Shown here: positions 52,897-61,302 of the stretch, one piece after another
Layout of the letters: each line of letters begins with the position of its first letter
How positions within the stretch are numbered: position 1 is the stretch's first letter
Source of the DNA: Methylotenera_A sp046598525
GTDB taxonomy: Bacteria > Pseudomonadota > Gammaproteobacteria > Burkholderiales > Methylophilaceae
Assembly (NCBI GenBank): GCA_046598525.1
Contig: JBKJIJ010000007.1
Coordinates: forward strand, 1-64,000
Direction of reading: 5' to 3'
DNA length: 64,000 nt
Translations under genes and position numbers: made by a program
Notes under the pieces: model-generated
The model's input: only the letters and a program-made list of their open reading frames with translations
Databases searched by the model: none
Told to the model about the DNA's origin: nothing

Positions 52897-54531
52897 TTAA
52901 TCCTGATTGTTAAAACTTCGTTTATTTGGGCTGTGCATCATACAGGCGGCAATAGGCAAATACAATTTAAATTGCACGCCCTGCCCTAAGGATGAAATAA
53001 ACTCTAAACGCCCTAAAAGCTTGCGCGTTACTAAGTTGTAAACAATATTTAAACCCAATCCGGTGCCGCCTTGGCCGCGTTTTGTGGTGAAAAATGGCTC
53101 AAACACGCGTTGATGCAAGTTCTCTGGCACGCCCGTGCCGTTATCCCTATATTCAACAATCACCAACTCTTCATGCTGATAAACAATAATGTTGATTTTT
53201 GGTTGCGGCACTTGCTCAAAAGCGTGCTTTGCACTATTTAAAATAAGGTTGGATAACACTTGCGTAAGCACACCGGGCAAGCTGTTCATGATTAATTTTT
53301 TGGGGCATGTTAAAACGGGGGATACAGGAATTTTTTTGGTTTCTGGCACCAAGCTTTCAATTAATGCATGAATCACCTCATACACATTAAATTCACAACA
53401 ATTTTCAGATAACTGATCAACCGCTGTCATTTTAAAATCTTTAATTAATTTAGTAGCACGATTAAGGTTGCTTGATAGCATTAACTGGCTATCTAACGCG
53501 GTTTGAATCATCTCTTGCAGGCCGTCCGAGGTCATGGTTTCGTTTTTAAATTGGGTTTGCATATCCGTTAAGGCCTCTTCTAATATAGATGCGGCGGTAA
53601 CAGCAACACCTAAGGGCGTATTTACCTCATGCGCAACGCCTGCCACTAAGCCGCCCAATGCGGCTAGCTTTTCCGATTCAATTAATTGACTTTGCGCTGC
53701 CTGCAGCTGATTAAGGCTCTCTGTTAAGGCCTGAGTGCGCTCTGATACGGTTGTTTCTAAATCTTCAGAATGCTGTTTAAGCTTTTCTTCAGTGGCCCGT
53801 ATTTGCGCCAAACTGGTCGCTATCGCCTCAAGATGATTATTGGTAAACCGTGTTAACAAGCCTATTTCATCTTTATCGTGGCCTTTGGGTTCTACTAATC
53901 GGGTTTTTTCTGGCGCATCCACATCCACTTGCTTAATCGATTTAATCACGCTAATTAGCGGCCGTTTCACCAATAGGTAAAACACAAACAAGAAGATAGC
54001 CGTTAGCGCCAAGGCGTAAAGCAGCGTACTGGCTAAAGTAATCCAAGCGCGCTCAAGAAAAAGTCGGCCATAGTAATAAATATCCACGGTAATTTCTAGC
54101 GTACCGATGGTTTCAATATGATCGGGAAATTGCCAAACCAAAGCCGATTTTTGAGTACTTGTTTGGCCAAACAACAAATCGTTTAATTTGCGATTATCAG
54201 GCGTGCTAATGGCTTTACTTTGTGAGGCAAATATTTCGCCTTCAACCAATATAAGCTTGCACGAAGTGACCGCTGGGTGCTTTAAAATGCCACGCAACAA
54301 TTGCTTGGCGGTGGCTTCATCTAAGTTAAAAACAATGGTGGTTGCAGGGAATTTAACAATGCTAGATAAGCTATGAATGTCTTCTGCTGGCAGCTTTTTT
54401 TGATTGGAGAAATCGATATAAATCTGTAGCGCGCTGATGGTTAATCCAATAAGAAATGCTGTTAGCACAACCGCGTTTGCCAACTTAAAAGAAAGGCTAC
54501 GGGTTGGTCTCACTAGCATTTTACGCATCAT
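52897..54531 (-). CDS. Membrane histidine kinase
   Basis: A 544-residue sensor kinase. The first membrane helix is at about 17-36 and the second at about 165-188, enclosing a periplasmic sensor domain of about 125 residues. A HAMP-like linker and a coiled coil (about 240-290) follow. The H-box is GVAHEVNTPLG with the phosphorylated His301. The ATP-binding domain has the N-box NLILNSAKHAF and the G-boxes DNGTGVP and GQGGTGLGLNIV. It appears intact. It is the middle gene of a three-gene module with a response regulator/HD-GYP gene upstream and a solute-binding gene downstream, both broken by stops. The signal is unknown. Confidence 0.93.
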   Translation of the reverse strand: MMRKMLVRPTRSLSFKLANAVVLTAFLIGLTISALQIYIDFSNQKKLPAEDIHSLSSIVKFPATTIVFNLDEATAKQLLRGILKHPAVTSCKLILVEGEIFASQSKAISTPDNRKLNDLLFGQTSTQKSALVWQFPDHIETIGTLEITVDIYYYGRLFLERAWITLASTLLYALALTAIFLFVFYLLVKRPLISVIKSIKQVDVDAPEKTRLVEPKGHDKDEIGLLTRFTNNHLEAIATSLAQIRATEEKLKQHSEDLETTVSERTQALTESLNQLQAAQSQLIESEKLAALGGLVAGVAHEVNTPLGVAVTAASILEEALTDMQTQFKNETMTSDGLQEMIQTALDSQLMLSSNLNRATKLIKDFKMTAVDQLSENCCEFNVYEVIHALIESLVPETKKIPVSPVLTCPKKLIMNSLPGVLTQVLSNLILNSAKHAFEQVPQPKINIIVYQHEELVIVEYRDNGTGVPENLHQRVFEPFFTTKRGQGGTGLGLNIVYNLVTRKLLGRLEFISSLGQGVQFKLYLPIAACMMHSPNKRSFNNQD

Positions 54532-54585
54532 GCTTAATCACCCATTTTTAAACGTATGGTTTGTTTAACGAGTTGCTAAATTGGT

Positions 54586-56136
54586 TTAATGCCCATGATA
54601 AGTGTCGGGATGCCGTCTGCATATCTCAACAAATTCATCGTAATGTGTAATAAATAAATCCACCAATGCGGGATCAAACTGTTTACCGCGTTCGGCAACA
54701 ATAAAATTGATAACGTCTTTAGATGTCCAAGCCGATTTGTAGCAGCGTTTAGAGCTAAGCGCATCAAACACATCGGCCAGTGCCGTTATGCGTCCGGCAA
54801 TCGGTATGTCTTCACCCGATAATTGATACGGATAGCCTGTGCCGTCCCAACGTTCATGGTGGGTACCGGCAATTTGTGTGGCAATCGCCATCAGCTCACT
54901 TTTTGAGCGTTTTAAAATAGCAACACCATAATCAACGTGCTTTTTCATCACTTCCCACTCGGTCGCGCTTAACTTTTCTGGCTTATGCAAAATAGAGTCT
55001 GGAATGCCAATTTTGCCAATATCATGCAGCGGCGATGCAATTCTAATCATGGTACATTCGTAATCAGAAAGGCCTTTTAGCTGCGCTAAACGCTCACTCA
55101 CCAGCGCCACGCGCAATATATGCGCGCCCGTTTCGTTGCTGCGCGTTTCTACAATATTAGTCAGCGTAAAAACCAACTCTTTAGAGGATTCTTGCAAATC
55201 ATCTTGCAAGCTAATATTGCCAAAAGTTACGGCAAGATTTTGCACATAAATTTCTAGCAACTGCCTATCTAAATCGGTTAAGGCAGCTTGATGCGAAATA
55301 TACACTAGCTCACTGCCGCCCAATAGCGTTGGGCAATAAAACACATAAGCATCACGGTAATGTTTTGAATTTTTCAGCAACAATACTTCTTCAAATCGTT
55401 GCGCTACTTTGGGTGGCAACGATTCAAAAGAGCTGCCTTTTTCAAGGCGCGATGAATCAGTAGTGGTGGTTAGAATTCTGGCTTTTTGGTTACTGCGGTT
55501 TTTGCCCGGCACATCAATGCAGTAAATCTCAGAATCCTCAAAATGCTGCAACAAAATCATCTGCTCTAATGCGGCAACAGAAAAGTGATTAAAGCTGGTG
55601 CTATCTTGCACTTTTGCACAAGAATTAATTACGCTTTGCAGGCCGTCTCTATGCTCTTGAATAAACGCAATATCGCGTTAAGACCTAAGCATGGAATAAA
55701 TTAAGGTGTGTAATTTTTGCTTGGTGAGATCGGTTTTTTCGCGGTAATCGTCAATGTCATATTCTCTAATCACTCGGTCTTCTGGCGCTTGCCCAGCTTG
55801 ACCTGTGCGCAATACTAAACGCACCTTATGATTACCTTTTTCAACCCGCAAATGCTTAACTAGCTCAAGCCCGGCATGCTCGGTTTCCATCACAACATCC
55901 ACCAATGCCAGCGAAATATCCGTGCGCTGTTCAAATAAAGCCTTGGCTTCTTCAGCAGAATAAGCCGAAATTATTTGAACATCGCGATTTTCAAATTTAA
56001 AATCTCTCAGTGCTAACTTAGTCACCGCGTGCACTTCAGGATCATCGTCCACCACCAGCACACACCACACGAGATCATCCGCAGGCCCTGGGGTTTTAAT
56101 TGCCTTTTTAGGCTCTTTTTTCAAAAAGTCTATCAT
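54586..56136 (-). pseudogene. Response regulator-DUF3369-HD-GYP protein split by an in-frame TAA
   Basis: A single frame from 56136 to 54586 encodes a receiver domain (152 residues, phospho-acceptor D80), then a TAA at 55680-55678, then a DUF3369 sensor-like domain and an HD-GYP c-di-GMP phosphodiesterase. The catalytic HD lies in PLHDIGKIGIPD, and HHERWDGTGYP is intact. Sequence before and after the stop (LRS, stop, RDIAFIQEHRDGL) fits the uninterrupted family pattern, where a tyrosine is expected, so one base change explains it. A GTG at 55611 could restart the output half (341 residues), and the receiver half could be made alone. Either a nonsense mutation or a natural split is possible. 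It heads the kinase operon, divergent from fhcB. Confidence 0.85.
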
Positions 56137-56459
56137 CGCATCGAGTCTTTAATTTATTGTTAGATTTATTCGATTATTATTAGTTACCGTGCTGATTAGA
56201 CTAATTTTGACTTGTTATTATTAACAATATGCCTGTCTAATATTGATTTTATATACCCTTCACTTGGCACCTGTCAATCATAAAATTGTGACACTTTTTT
56301 TGTGATGAATAATTAACTTGATTAACCGCCGTCTAAGCCAATAAATACATAGAATCAATGAGTTAGTAAGCGCGCTAATAATTAATGCCATTGATAACGT
56401 TTTAACTATTAGCAAACAAAGTTCGGTTAAGCGAATCACTCTATGGCAAAATAACAGCC
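56137..56459. other. Divergent intergenic region, sensory operon / fhc operon
   Basis: This 323-base AT-rich stretch must hold the promoters of both operons. A perfect dyad TTGTTA...TAACAA (56212-56227, four-base loop) lies near its middle and could be an operator. A TTGATA at about 56391 is the best -35 candidate for fhcB, but it has no good -10 partner. An open frame on the minus strand here is not credible as a gene. Confidence 0.4.
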
Positions 56460-57683
56460 ATGCAAGATAAACACCAAAAACCGTTACTAAACGCCACCTG
56501 CCCTGCATGCGGTTTGCTGTGCGATGACATCCTATTAGCCACTGAAAACGAACAATTAAAACTTATTTCGCCAAACAATTGCGCCAAAAGCTTGGCCTTT
56601 TTTTCGCAAAAATTAAGCCAAGCTAGCCCGCAAATTGCAGGCAAAACCGCCACCTTGCAACAGGCAATCGCACACGCGGCCAGTTTATTAATAGCCAGCA
56701 AAAATCCTTTATTTGCGGGATTAAGCACCGATGTACAAGGTTTTAGGGCCATTTATAATCTAGCGCAAAAAACCAACGGCAATTTACAACATATGAATAG
56801 CCAAAGCACCGCGCGCAATATGGCGGTATTACTAAGCACGGGCTGGCAGACTACAACGCTAACAGAAGTGAAAAATCGTGCCGATGTGATTGTGTGTATT
56901 GGTACCGATATTGTGTCGCAAAATCCGCGATTTTTTGAGCGTTTTGTTTGGCTTAAAAATCAAGATGATGCCATGTTTACAGATGCAAATGCGCGTCAAA
57001 TTATTTATATTGGTGATCATTTAAATACCAAAGCAGGCATTGCGCCTGATGGCAGACAGCCAATTTCAATTAATTGCAATAACGCTGATTTACCTGAAAT
57101 ATTGGCTGTTTTGCGCGCTTTAATCGCTGGCACAACGCTTAAAGCGAAGACGATTGCAGGTGTTGTAATTAGCGACTTAGTTGCCTTAGCAGAAACACTA
57201 AAACAAGCCAAATATGCTGTATTGGCTTGGGTTGCTAAAGACTTAGATTTTGCACATGCCGAGTTAACCATTCAATGCATTACCGAAACGGTGGCTTTAT
57301 TGAATAATAAAGATAACCGCTCAGCCGGTTTATCGCTAGGCGGTAGTGATGGTGATACCAGCGCGAATAATGCCAACACTTGGTTAAGTGGTTACAGTTT
57401 GAGTAATGAAAATAATGCGCATGATGCAATCGTTTGGGTGAATAGCTTTAGTGCTGATAAATTGCCAGAACAAACAGATAAGCCATTGATTATGCTGGGG
57501 AACGTCAATACGCAACTTGCACAAACGCCTGATATATTTATACCAATCGCCACACCGGGTTTAGATAGCGGCGGCACTTTATTTAGGGTGGATTCGGCGG
57601 TGGTTTTGCCGCTAAAACAAGTGCGTGAGAATAGCTTGCCTACATTAAGTGATGTTGTGCGGCAGATTGAGGTGCTACTATGA
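56460..57683 (+). CDS. fhcB: Formyltransferase/hydrolase complex subunit FhcB
   Basis: A FwdB/FmdB-like subunit of the Fhc complex, 407 residues. The N-terminal cysteines C14, C17, C21 (CPACGLLCDD) and C41 match the iron-sulfur motif of archaeal FwdB. However, the tungsten/molybdenum-ligating cysteine region of the archaeal enzyme reads HMNSQSTARN here and has no cysteine. This is what is expected for the bacterial complex, where the subunit has lost redox catalysis. It is the first gene of the fhcB-fhcA-PPOX-fhcD-fhcC run. A 29-base-arm hairpin element separates it from fhcA. Confidence 0.93.
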   Translation: MQDKHQKPLLNATCPACGLLCDDILLATENEQLKLISPNNCAKSLAFFSQKLSQASPQIAGKTATLQQAIAHAASLLIASKNPLFAGLSTDVQGFRAIYNLAQKTNGNLQHMNSQSTARNMAVLLSTGWQTTTLTEVKNRADVIVCIGTDIVSQNPRFFERFVWLKNQDDAMFTDANARQIIYIGDHLNTKAGIAPDGRQPISINCNNADLPEILAVLRALIAGTTLKAKTIAGVVISDLVALAETLKQAKYAVLAWVAKDLDFAHAELTIQCITETVALLNNKDNRSAGLSLGGSDGDTSANNANTWLSGYSLSNENNAHDAIVWVNSFSADKLPEQTDKPLIMLGNVNTQLAQTPDIFIPIATPGLDSGGTLFRVDSAVVLPLKQVRENSLPTLSDVVRQIEVLL

Positions 57684-57703
57684 GCTCAGCAAACTACCTC
57701 TAC

Positions 57704-57785
57704 CGTCATTCCCGCGAAAGCGGGAATCCATTTTTATCGCAATCTTTTAAATCCTCAATGGATTCCCGCTTTCGCGGGAATGACG
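57704..57785. repeat. CGTCAT-type hairpin element, copy 4, inside the fhc operon
   Basis: The arms 57704-57732 and 57757-57785 are perfect 29-base complements (CGTCATTCCCGCGAAAGCGG and onward) around a 24-base loop. Each arm itself contains a smaller CCCGC...GCGGG palindrome. It lies 20 bases after the fhcB stop and 25 bases before the fhcA start, so it must be transcribed as a very stable stem. Confidence 0.93.
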
Positions 57786-57810
57786 ACGATGAAAGGCTTG
57801 TGTTTTCAGC

Positions 57811-59493
57811 ATGATTACGCATTTAAAAAATGGCCGTATTTACTGCCCTGTGATGGGTGCAGATGGTGTTGTGCAAGATATTTATATTCGCGATGGCAAG
57901 ATTATCGCCAAGCCAAATGCATCTGAAAAAATCAGCCAAACCTATGATTTAACAGGAAAAATTGTGATGGCTGGCGCGATTGATATGCACAGCCATATTG
58001 GTGGCGGCAAAGTGAATATCGCGCGCATGATGTTGCCAGAGTTTCAAGACTCTAAGTATCAGGAAACCAAAAACTATAGCGAGCCTGAAGCGCACATTTG
58101 CACGCCCAATTGCAGCCATAACGCTACCCCAAACACCAGCGACACTGGTTTTAGATATATTGAAATGGGTTATACCGCCGCGTTTGAGCCAGCGATTTTG
58201 CCCATTAATGCCCGTCAAGCGCATTTGGAAATGGCCGATACGCCAATGATAGATAAAGGCGGCTACGCCATGCTGGGTAATGATGATTACTTTTTGCGAC
58301 TTTTAAATAGTCATGCAGACCAAAAAGCGATTAACGATTATGTCGCTTGGATATTGCACGCAACCCAAGCAATCGGCATTAAAGTCGTTAATCCAGGTGG
58401 CATTTCGGCCTTTAAATTCAATCAACGCCGTTTAAATTTAGATGAAAATCACAGCTACTACCAGGTGACTCCACGCGCCATTTTAAAAAGCTTAAGCACC
58501 GCGGTGCAGCAGCTTGGCATAGCCAAACCCTTGCATGTGCATTGCAATAATTTAGGCGCGGCGGGCAATTTTCAAACCACGCTTGATACCATGGGCGCTA
58601 GCGATGGCGTACCTATGCATTTAACGCACATTCAATTTCACAGCTACGGTTTAGAGGGTGATAAAAAATTCTCATCTGCTGCGGCACAAATATCAGAAGC
58701 GCTAAATAAAAATAAACATATCACGGCTGACGTTGGGCAGATTTTATTTGGCCAAACGGTGACTGCATCGGGCGATAGCATGATGCAGCATTTAAATGCT
58801 AAGCATGCTAACCCCAAAAAATCGGTGATTATGGATATTGAATGCGATGCGGGTTGTGGCGTGGTGCCATTTAAATATAGAGATGAAAATTATGTAAATG
58901 CGCTGCAATGGGCGATTGGCTTAGAGATTTTCTTGTCTGTTACAGACCCATGGCGTATCTTTTTAACTACCGACCACCCAAATGGCGCGCCATTTACCAG
59001 TTACCCGCATTTGATTCGTTTATTAATGGATAAAAGCTTCAGAAACGAAGCGTTTGCCAAATTAAACTTAGACGCGCAAGCCATGAGCAATCTGAAATCG
59101 CTAGATCGCGAATATAGCTTATATGAAATCGTGATTATGACCCGCGCAGGTGCGGCCAAATTAATCGGCTTAAATGACCGCGGCCGTTTAAGCGCAGGCG
59201 CAGCGGCCGACATTACTATTTACACCGACCAGCCTGAACGCGAAGCGATGTTTGCTAAGCCAGATTATGTATTTAAAGATGGCGAATTGGTGGTTAAAAA
59301 CGGCATTGTGGTAAAAGTGGTGTGGGGTAAAACGCATACCGCCAAGCCTGCGTTTGATATTAATGTTGAAAAAAACTTAAAAGAATATTTTGATAAATAC
59401 CATACGATTCAATTAGATAACTTTAAAATTTCCAATGATGAAATCGCTGAAGATGGTCGTGGTGGCGTTATTACGCACACGCCAAGTAAATAG
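57811..59493 (+). CDS. fhcA: Formyltransferase/hydrolase complex subunit FhcA (hydrolase)
   Basis: An amidohydrolase-superfamily subunit of 560 residues related to FwdA. It hydrolyses formyl-methylofuran to formate at a metal centre. Visible ligands are the paired histidines in DMHSHIGGGKVN (about 58-69), the histidines in HVHCNNLGAAG and THIQFHSYG, and the aspartate in TTDHPNGAPF. A cysteine-containing insertion (EAHICTPNCSH) lies near 92-102. The start ATG at 57811 lacks a strong ribosome site. It is followed 21 bases later by the PPOX-like gene rather than directly by fhcD. Confidence 0.95.
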   Translation: MITHLKNGRIYCPVMGADGVVQDIYIRDGKIIAKPNASEKISQTYDLTGKIVMAGAIDMHSHIGGGKVNIARMMLPEFQDSKYQETKNYSEPEAHICTPNCSHNATPNTSDTGFRYIEMGYTAAFEPAILPINARQAHLEMADTPMIDKGGYAMLGNDDYFLRLLNSHADQKAINDYVAWILHATQAIGIKVVNPGGISAFKFNQRRLNLDENHSYYQVTPRAILKSLSTAVQQLGIAKPLHVHCNNLGAAGNFQTTLDTMGASDGVPMHLTHIQFHSYGLEGDKKFSSAAAQISEALNKNKHITADVGQILFGQTVTASGDSMMQHLNAKHANPKKSVIMDIECDAGCGVVPFKYRDENYVNALQWAIGLEIFLSVTDPWRIFLTTDHPNGAPFTSYPHLIRLLMDKSFRNEAFAKLNLDAQAMSNLKSLDREYSLYEIVIMTRAGAAKLIGLNDRGRLSAGAAADITIYTDQPEREAMFAKPDYVFKDGELVVKNGIVVKVVWGKTHTAKPAFDINVEKNLKEYFDKYHTIQLDNFKISNDEIAEDGRGGVITHTPSK

Positions 59494-59514
59494 AAATTTA
59501 TTGAGGAGCAGGCA

Positions 59515-60174
59515 ATGAGTAGATTATACGGCGCACAACACCGCAAATTACAAGACGAATTTGGCACACGCAAAATTGCAGACCGCGTTGAAGAATTAGT
59601 GTGCAAAACCGAATTTGACGATAATGCCAAAGGCTTTATTGAAAGCGTGGAAATGTTTTATTTGTCCTCTATCGACCATCAAGGCCGCCCTACCGTGTCT
59701 TACAAAGGGGGTGATGCTGGCTTTGTAAAAGTGCTGGATAGCACAACGCTGATATTCCCAAGCTACGATGGCAATGGCATGTTTTTTTCAATCGGCAACA
59801 TCAGCACCAATCCGCAAGTTGGGCTATTGTTTATTTCATTTGAAACGCCAAATCGCCTGCGCGTGCAGGGCACGGCCACCATTTCGCAAGACCCCGCTTT
59901 GCTAGCACATTACAAAGAAGCAGAATTTGTGGTTACGGTTACTTTGTCTGAACTATGGCAAAACTGCCCGCGCTATATCCCCAAATATGAAAAAGTGAGA
60001 AGCTCAAGATACGTTCCGCGCGCGCATTGCGAAACGCCATTGGCAGGCTGGAAGCAATTAGATTTAGTGCAAGATGTGATTTCGGAAATCGATGCACAAA
60101 AAGCGGCTAAAGCAGGTGTGATTGATATTGACACTTGGGTTGGCAAAATTATTTCGGCAGATGAAACAGCCTAA
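59515..60174 (+). CDS. Pyridoxamine 5'-phosphate oxidase-family flavoprotein inside the fhc operon
   Basis: A 219-residue protein of the FMN-binding split-barrel superfamily. The core segment FYLSSIDHQGRPTVSYKGGDAGFVKVLD (about 48-75), then IGNISTNPQVGLLFISFETPNRLRVQGTA (about 97-125), is typical of general pyridoxamine-phosphate-oxidase-like proteins. GAGGAG lies seven bases before the ATG. It starts 21 bases after fhcA and ends 32 bases before fhcD, in the same direction, so it should be co-expressed with the Fhc complex. I know of no defined role for such a protein in formyl transfer. It may use flavin or F420-like chemistry on a C1 carrier, or be a passenger. Function is left open. Confidence 0.85.
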   Translation: MSRLYGAQHRKLQDEFGTRKIADRVEELVCKTEFDDNAKGFIESVEMFYLSSIDHQGRPTVSYKGGDAGFVKVLDSTTLIFPSYDGNGMFFSIGNISTNPQVGLLFISFETPNRLRVQGTATISQDPALLAHYKEAEFVVTVTLSELWQNCPRYIPKYEKVRSSRYVPRAHCETPLAGWKQLDLVQDVISEIDAQKAAKAGVIDIDTWVGKIISADETA

Positions 60175-60206
60175 TTTCCATTTCAAAGTCTTTATTTCAA
60201 ATACAT

Positions 60207-61121
60207 ATGCAAATTAATGGCATTACTATCGATGACACCTTTGCCGAAGCATTTAATATGCGCGGCACGCGGGTTATCATCACTGCGCTCAATTTAAAAT
60301 GGGCCTACCACGCCGCCAACGCCATGACAGGCTTTGCTACCAGCGTGATTGGCTGCGGCGTTGAGGCTGGCATTGAGCGCGAATTATCAATTGATGAAAC
60401 GCCAGATGGCAGGCCAGGCGTGAGCGTGTTAATGTTTGCCATGGGCAGTAAAGTATTAATGCAACAGCTGGAAACACGCATGGGGCAATGCATTCTCACC
60501 TGCCCTACCGCCGCCGCATTTGCAGGAATTGAAGCAGGGGTAGACGTAGATCAAATCAGCTTGGGCAGGCATTTACGCTATTTTGGCGATGGCTATCAGA
60601 CTTCAAAATTAATAAACGGTATACGTTATTGGCGCATCCCAGTGATGGACGGAGAATTTCTCACGCAAGAAACCACAGGCATGGTGCGCGCCATTGGTGG
60701 CGGTAATTTTTTGATACTAGCCACATCGCAACCAGCTGCTTTGCATGCCGCCGAAGTTTCTGTTGAAGCCATGAAAAAAGTGCCAAATATCATCATGCCT
60801 TTCCCTGGTGGCGTTGTTAGGTCAGGCTCTAAAGTGGGCAGCAAATATCCCAAAATGTTCGCCAGCACCAACGATGCGTTTTGCCCCACTTTAAAAGGCT
60901 TGGTGAATACGGAATTAAGCGATGAAATTGAAAGCGTAATGGAAATTGTGATTGATGGGCTGACGTTTGCCGATATTGCAGAATCCATGCGTGTTGGCAT
61001 TCAAGCCATTTGCGATTTAGGAATTGATAGTGGTGTAAAACGTATTTCTGCAGGCAATTATGGCGGAAAACTTGGCCCACATCATTTTAAATTGCATGCC
61101 ATTATGAAAAGTATTGATTAG
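60207..61121 (+). CDS. fhcD: Formylmethanofuran:tetrahydromethanopterin N-formyltransferase
   Basis: The Ftr subunit of the Fhc complex. It moves the formyl group from formyl-H4MPT to the methylofuran carrier for hydrolysis by FhcA. At 304 residues it matches Ftr length. Recognisable segments are DTFAEAFNMRGTRVIITA at 9-26, the double-domain symmetry, the GGVVRSGSKVGSKYPKM motif and the C-terminal SAGNYGGKLGPHHFKLH motif. No strong ribosome site precedes the ATG. It lies downstream of the PPOX-like gene and is separated from fhcC by 180 bases containing a repeat. Confidence 0.96.
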   Translation: MQINGITIDDTFAEAFNMRGTRVIITALNLKWAYHAANAMTGFATSVIGCGVEAGIERELSIDETPDGRPGVSVLMFAMGSKVLMQQLETRMGQCILTCPTAAAFAGIEAGVDVDQISLGRHLRYFGDGYQTSKLINGIRYWRIPVMDGEFLTQETTGMVRAIGGGNFLILATSQPAALHAAEVSVEAMKKVPNIIMPFPGGVVRSGSKVGSKYPKMFASTNDAFCPTLKGLVNTELSDEIESVMEIVIDGLTFADIAESMRVGIQAICDLGIDSGVKRISAGNYGGKLGPHHFKLHAIMKSID

Positions 61122-61163
61122 TGCACAATTTTAAACATATTAATCTGCATCCATTTTTCTACG

Positions 61164-61280
61164 CATCATTCTGGTGTAGGCCAGAATCTAGGCAAATCAC
61201 ATGCCTAGCTCAGTTGCAAAAAACAATACTGGCTAAATTGAATGTTGCCTGGATACCAGCCTTCGCTGGTATGACGAATC
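61164..61280. repeat. CGTCAT-type hairpin element, copy 5, between fhcD and fhcC
   Basis: The degenerate left arm (CATCATTCTGGTGTAGGCCAGAATC, 61165-61189) and the right arm (CTGGATACCAGCCTTCGCTGG then TATGACG, about 61249-61275) match the element family. Between them lies a smaller perfect hairpin, CTAGGCA and TGCCTAG with a seven-base loop (about 61187-61207). No gene is credible in this gap; a short open frame over it is ignored. Confidence 0.75.
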
Positions 61281-61302
61281 AAAAAAAATGTAAATTATTA
61301 TA

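Noticed and set aside
52415..55680. Stop-codon reassignment (TAA/TAG read as sense)
   Set aside because: Many other genes here use TAA or TAG as normal terminators at family-consistent ends; only the sensory locus has internal stops.
56278..56508. 76-residue minus-strand open frame upstream of fhcB
   Set aside because: It overlaps the fhcB start and the divergent promoter region and has no start context; taken as a shadow.
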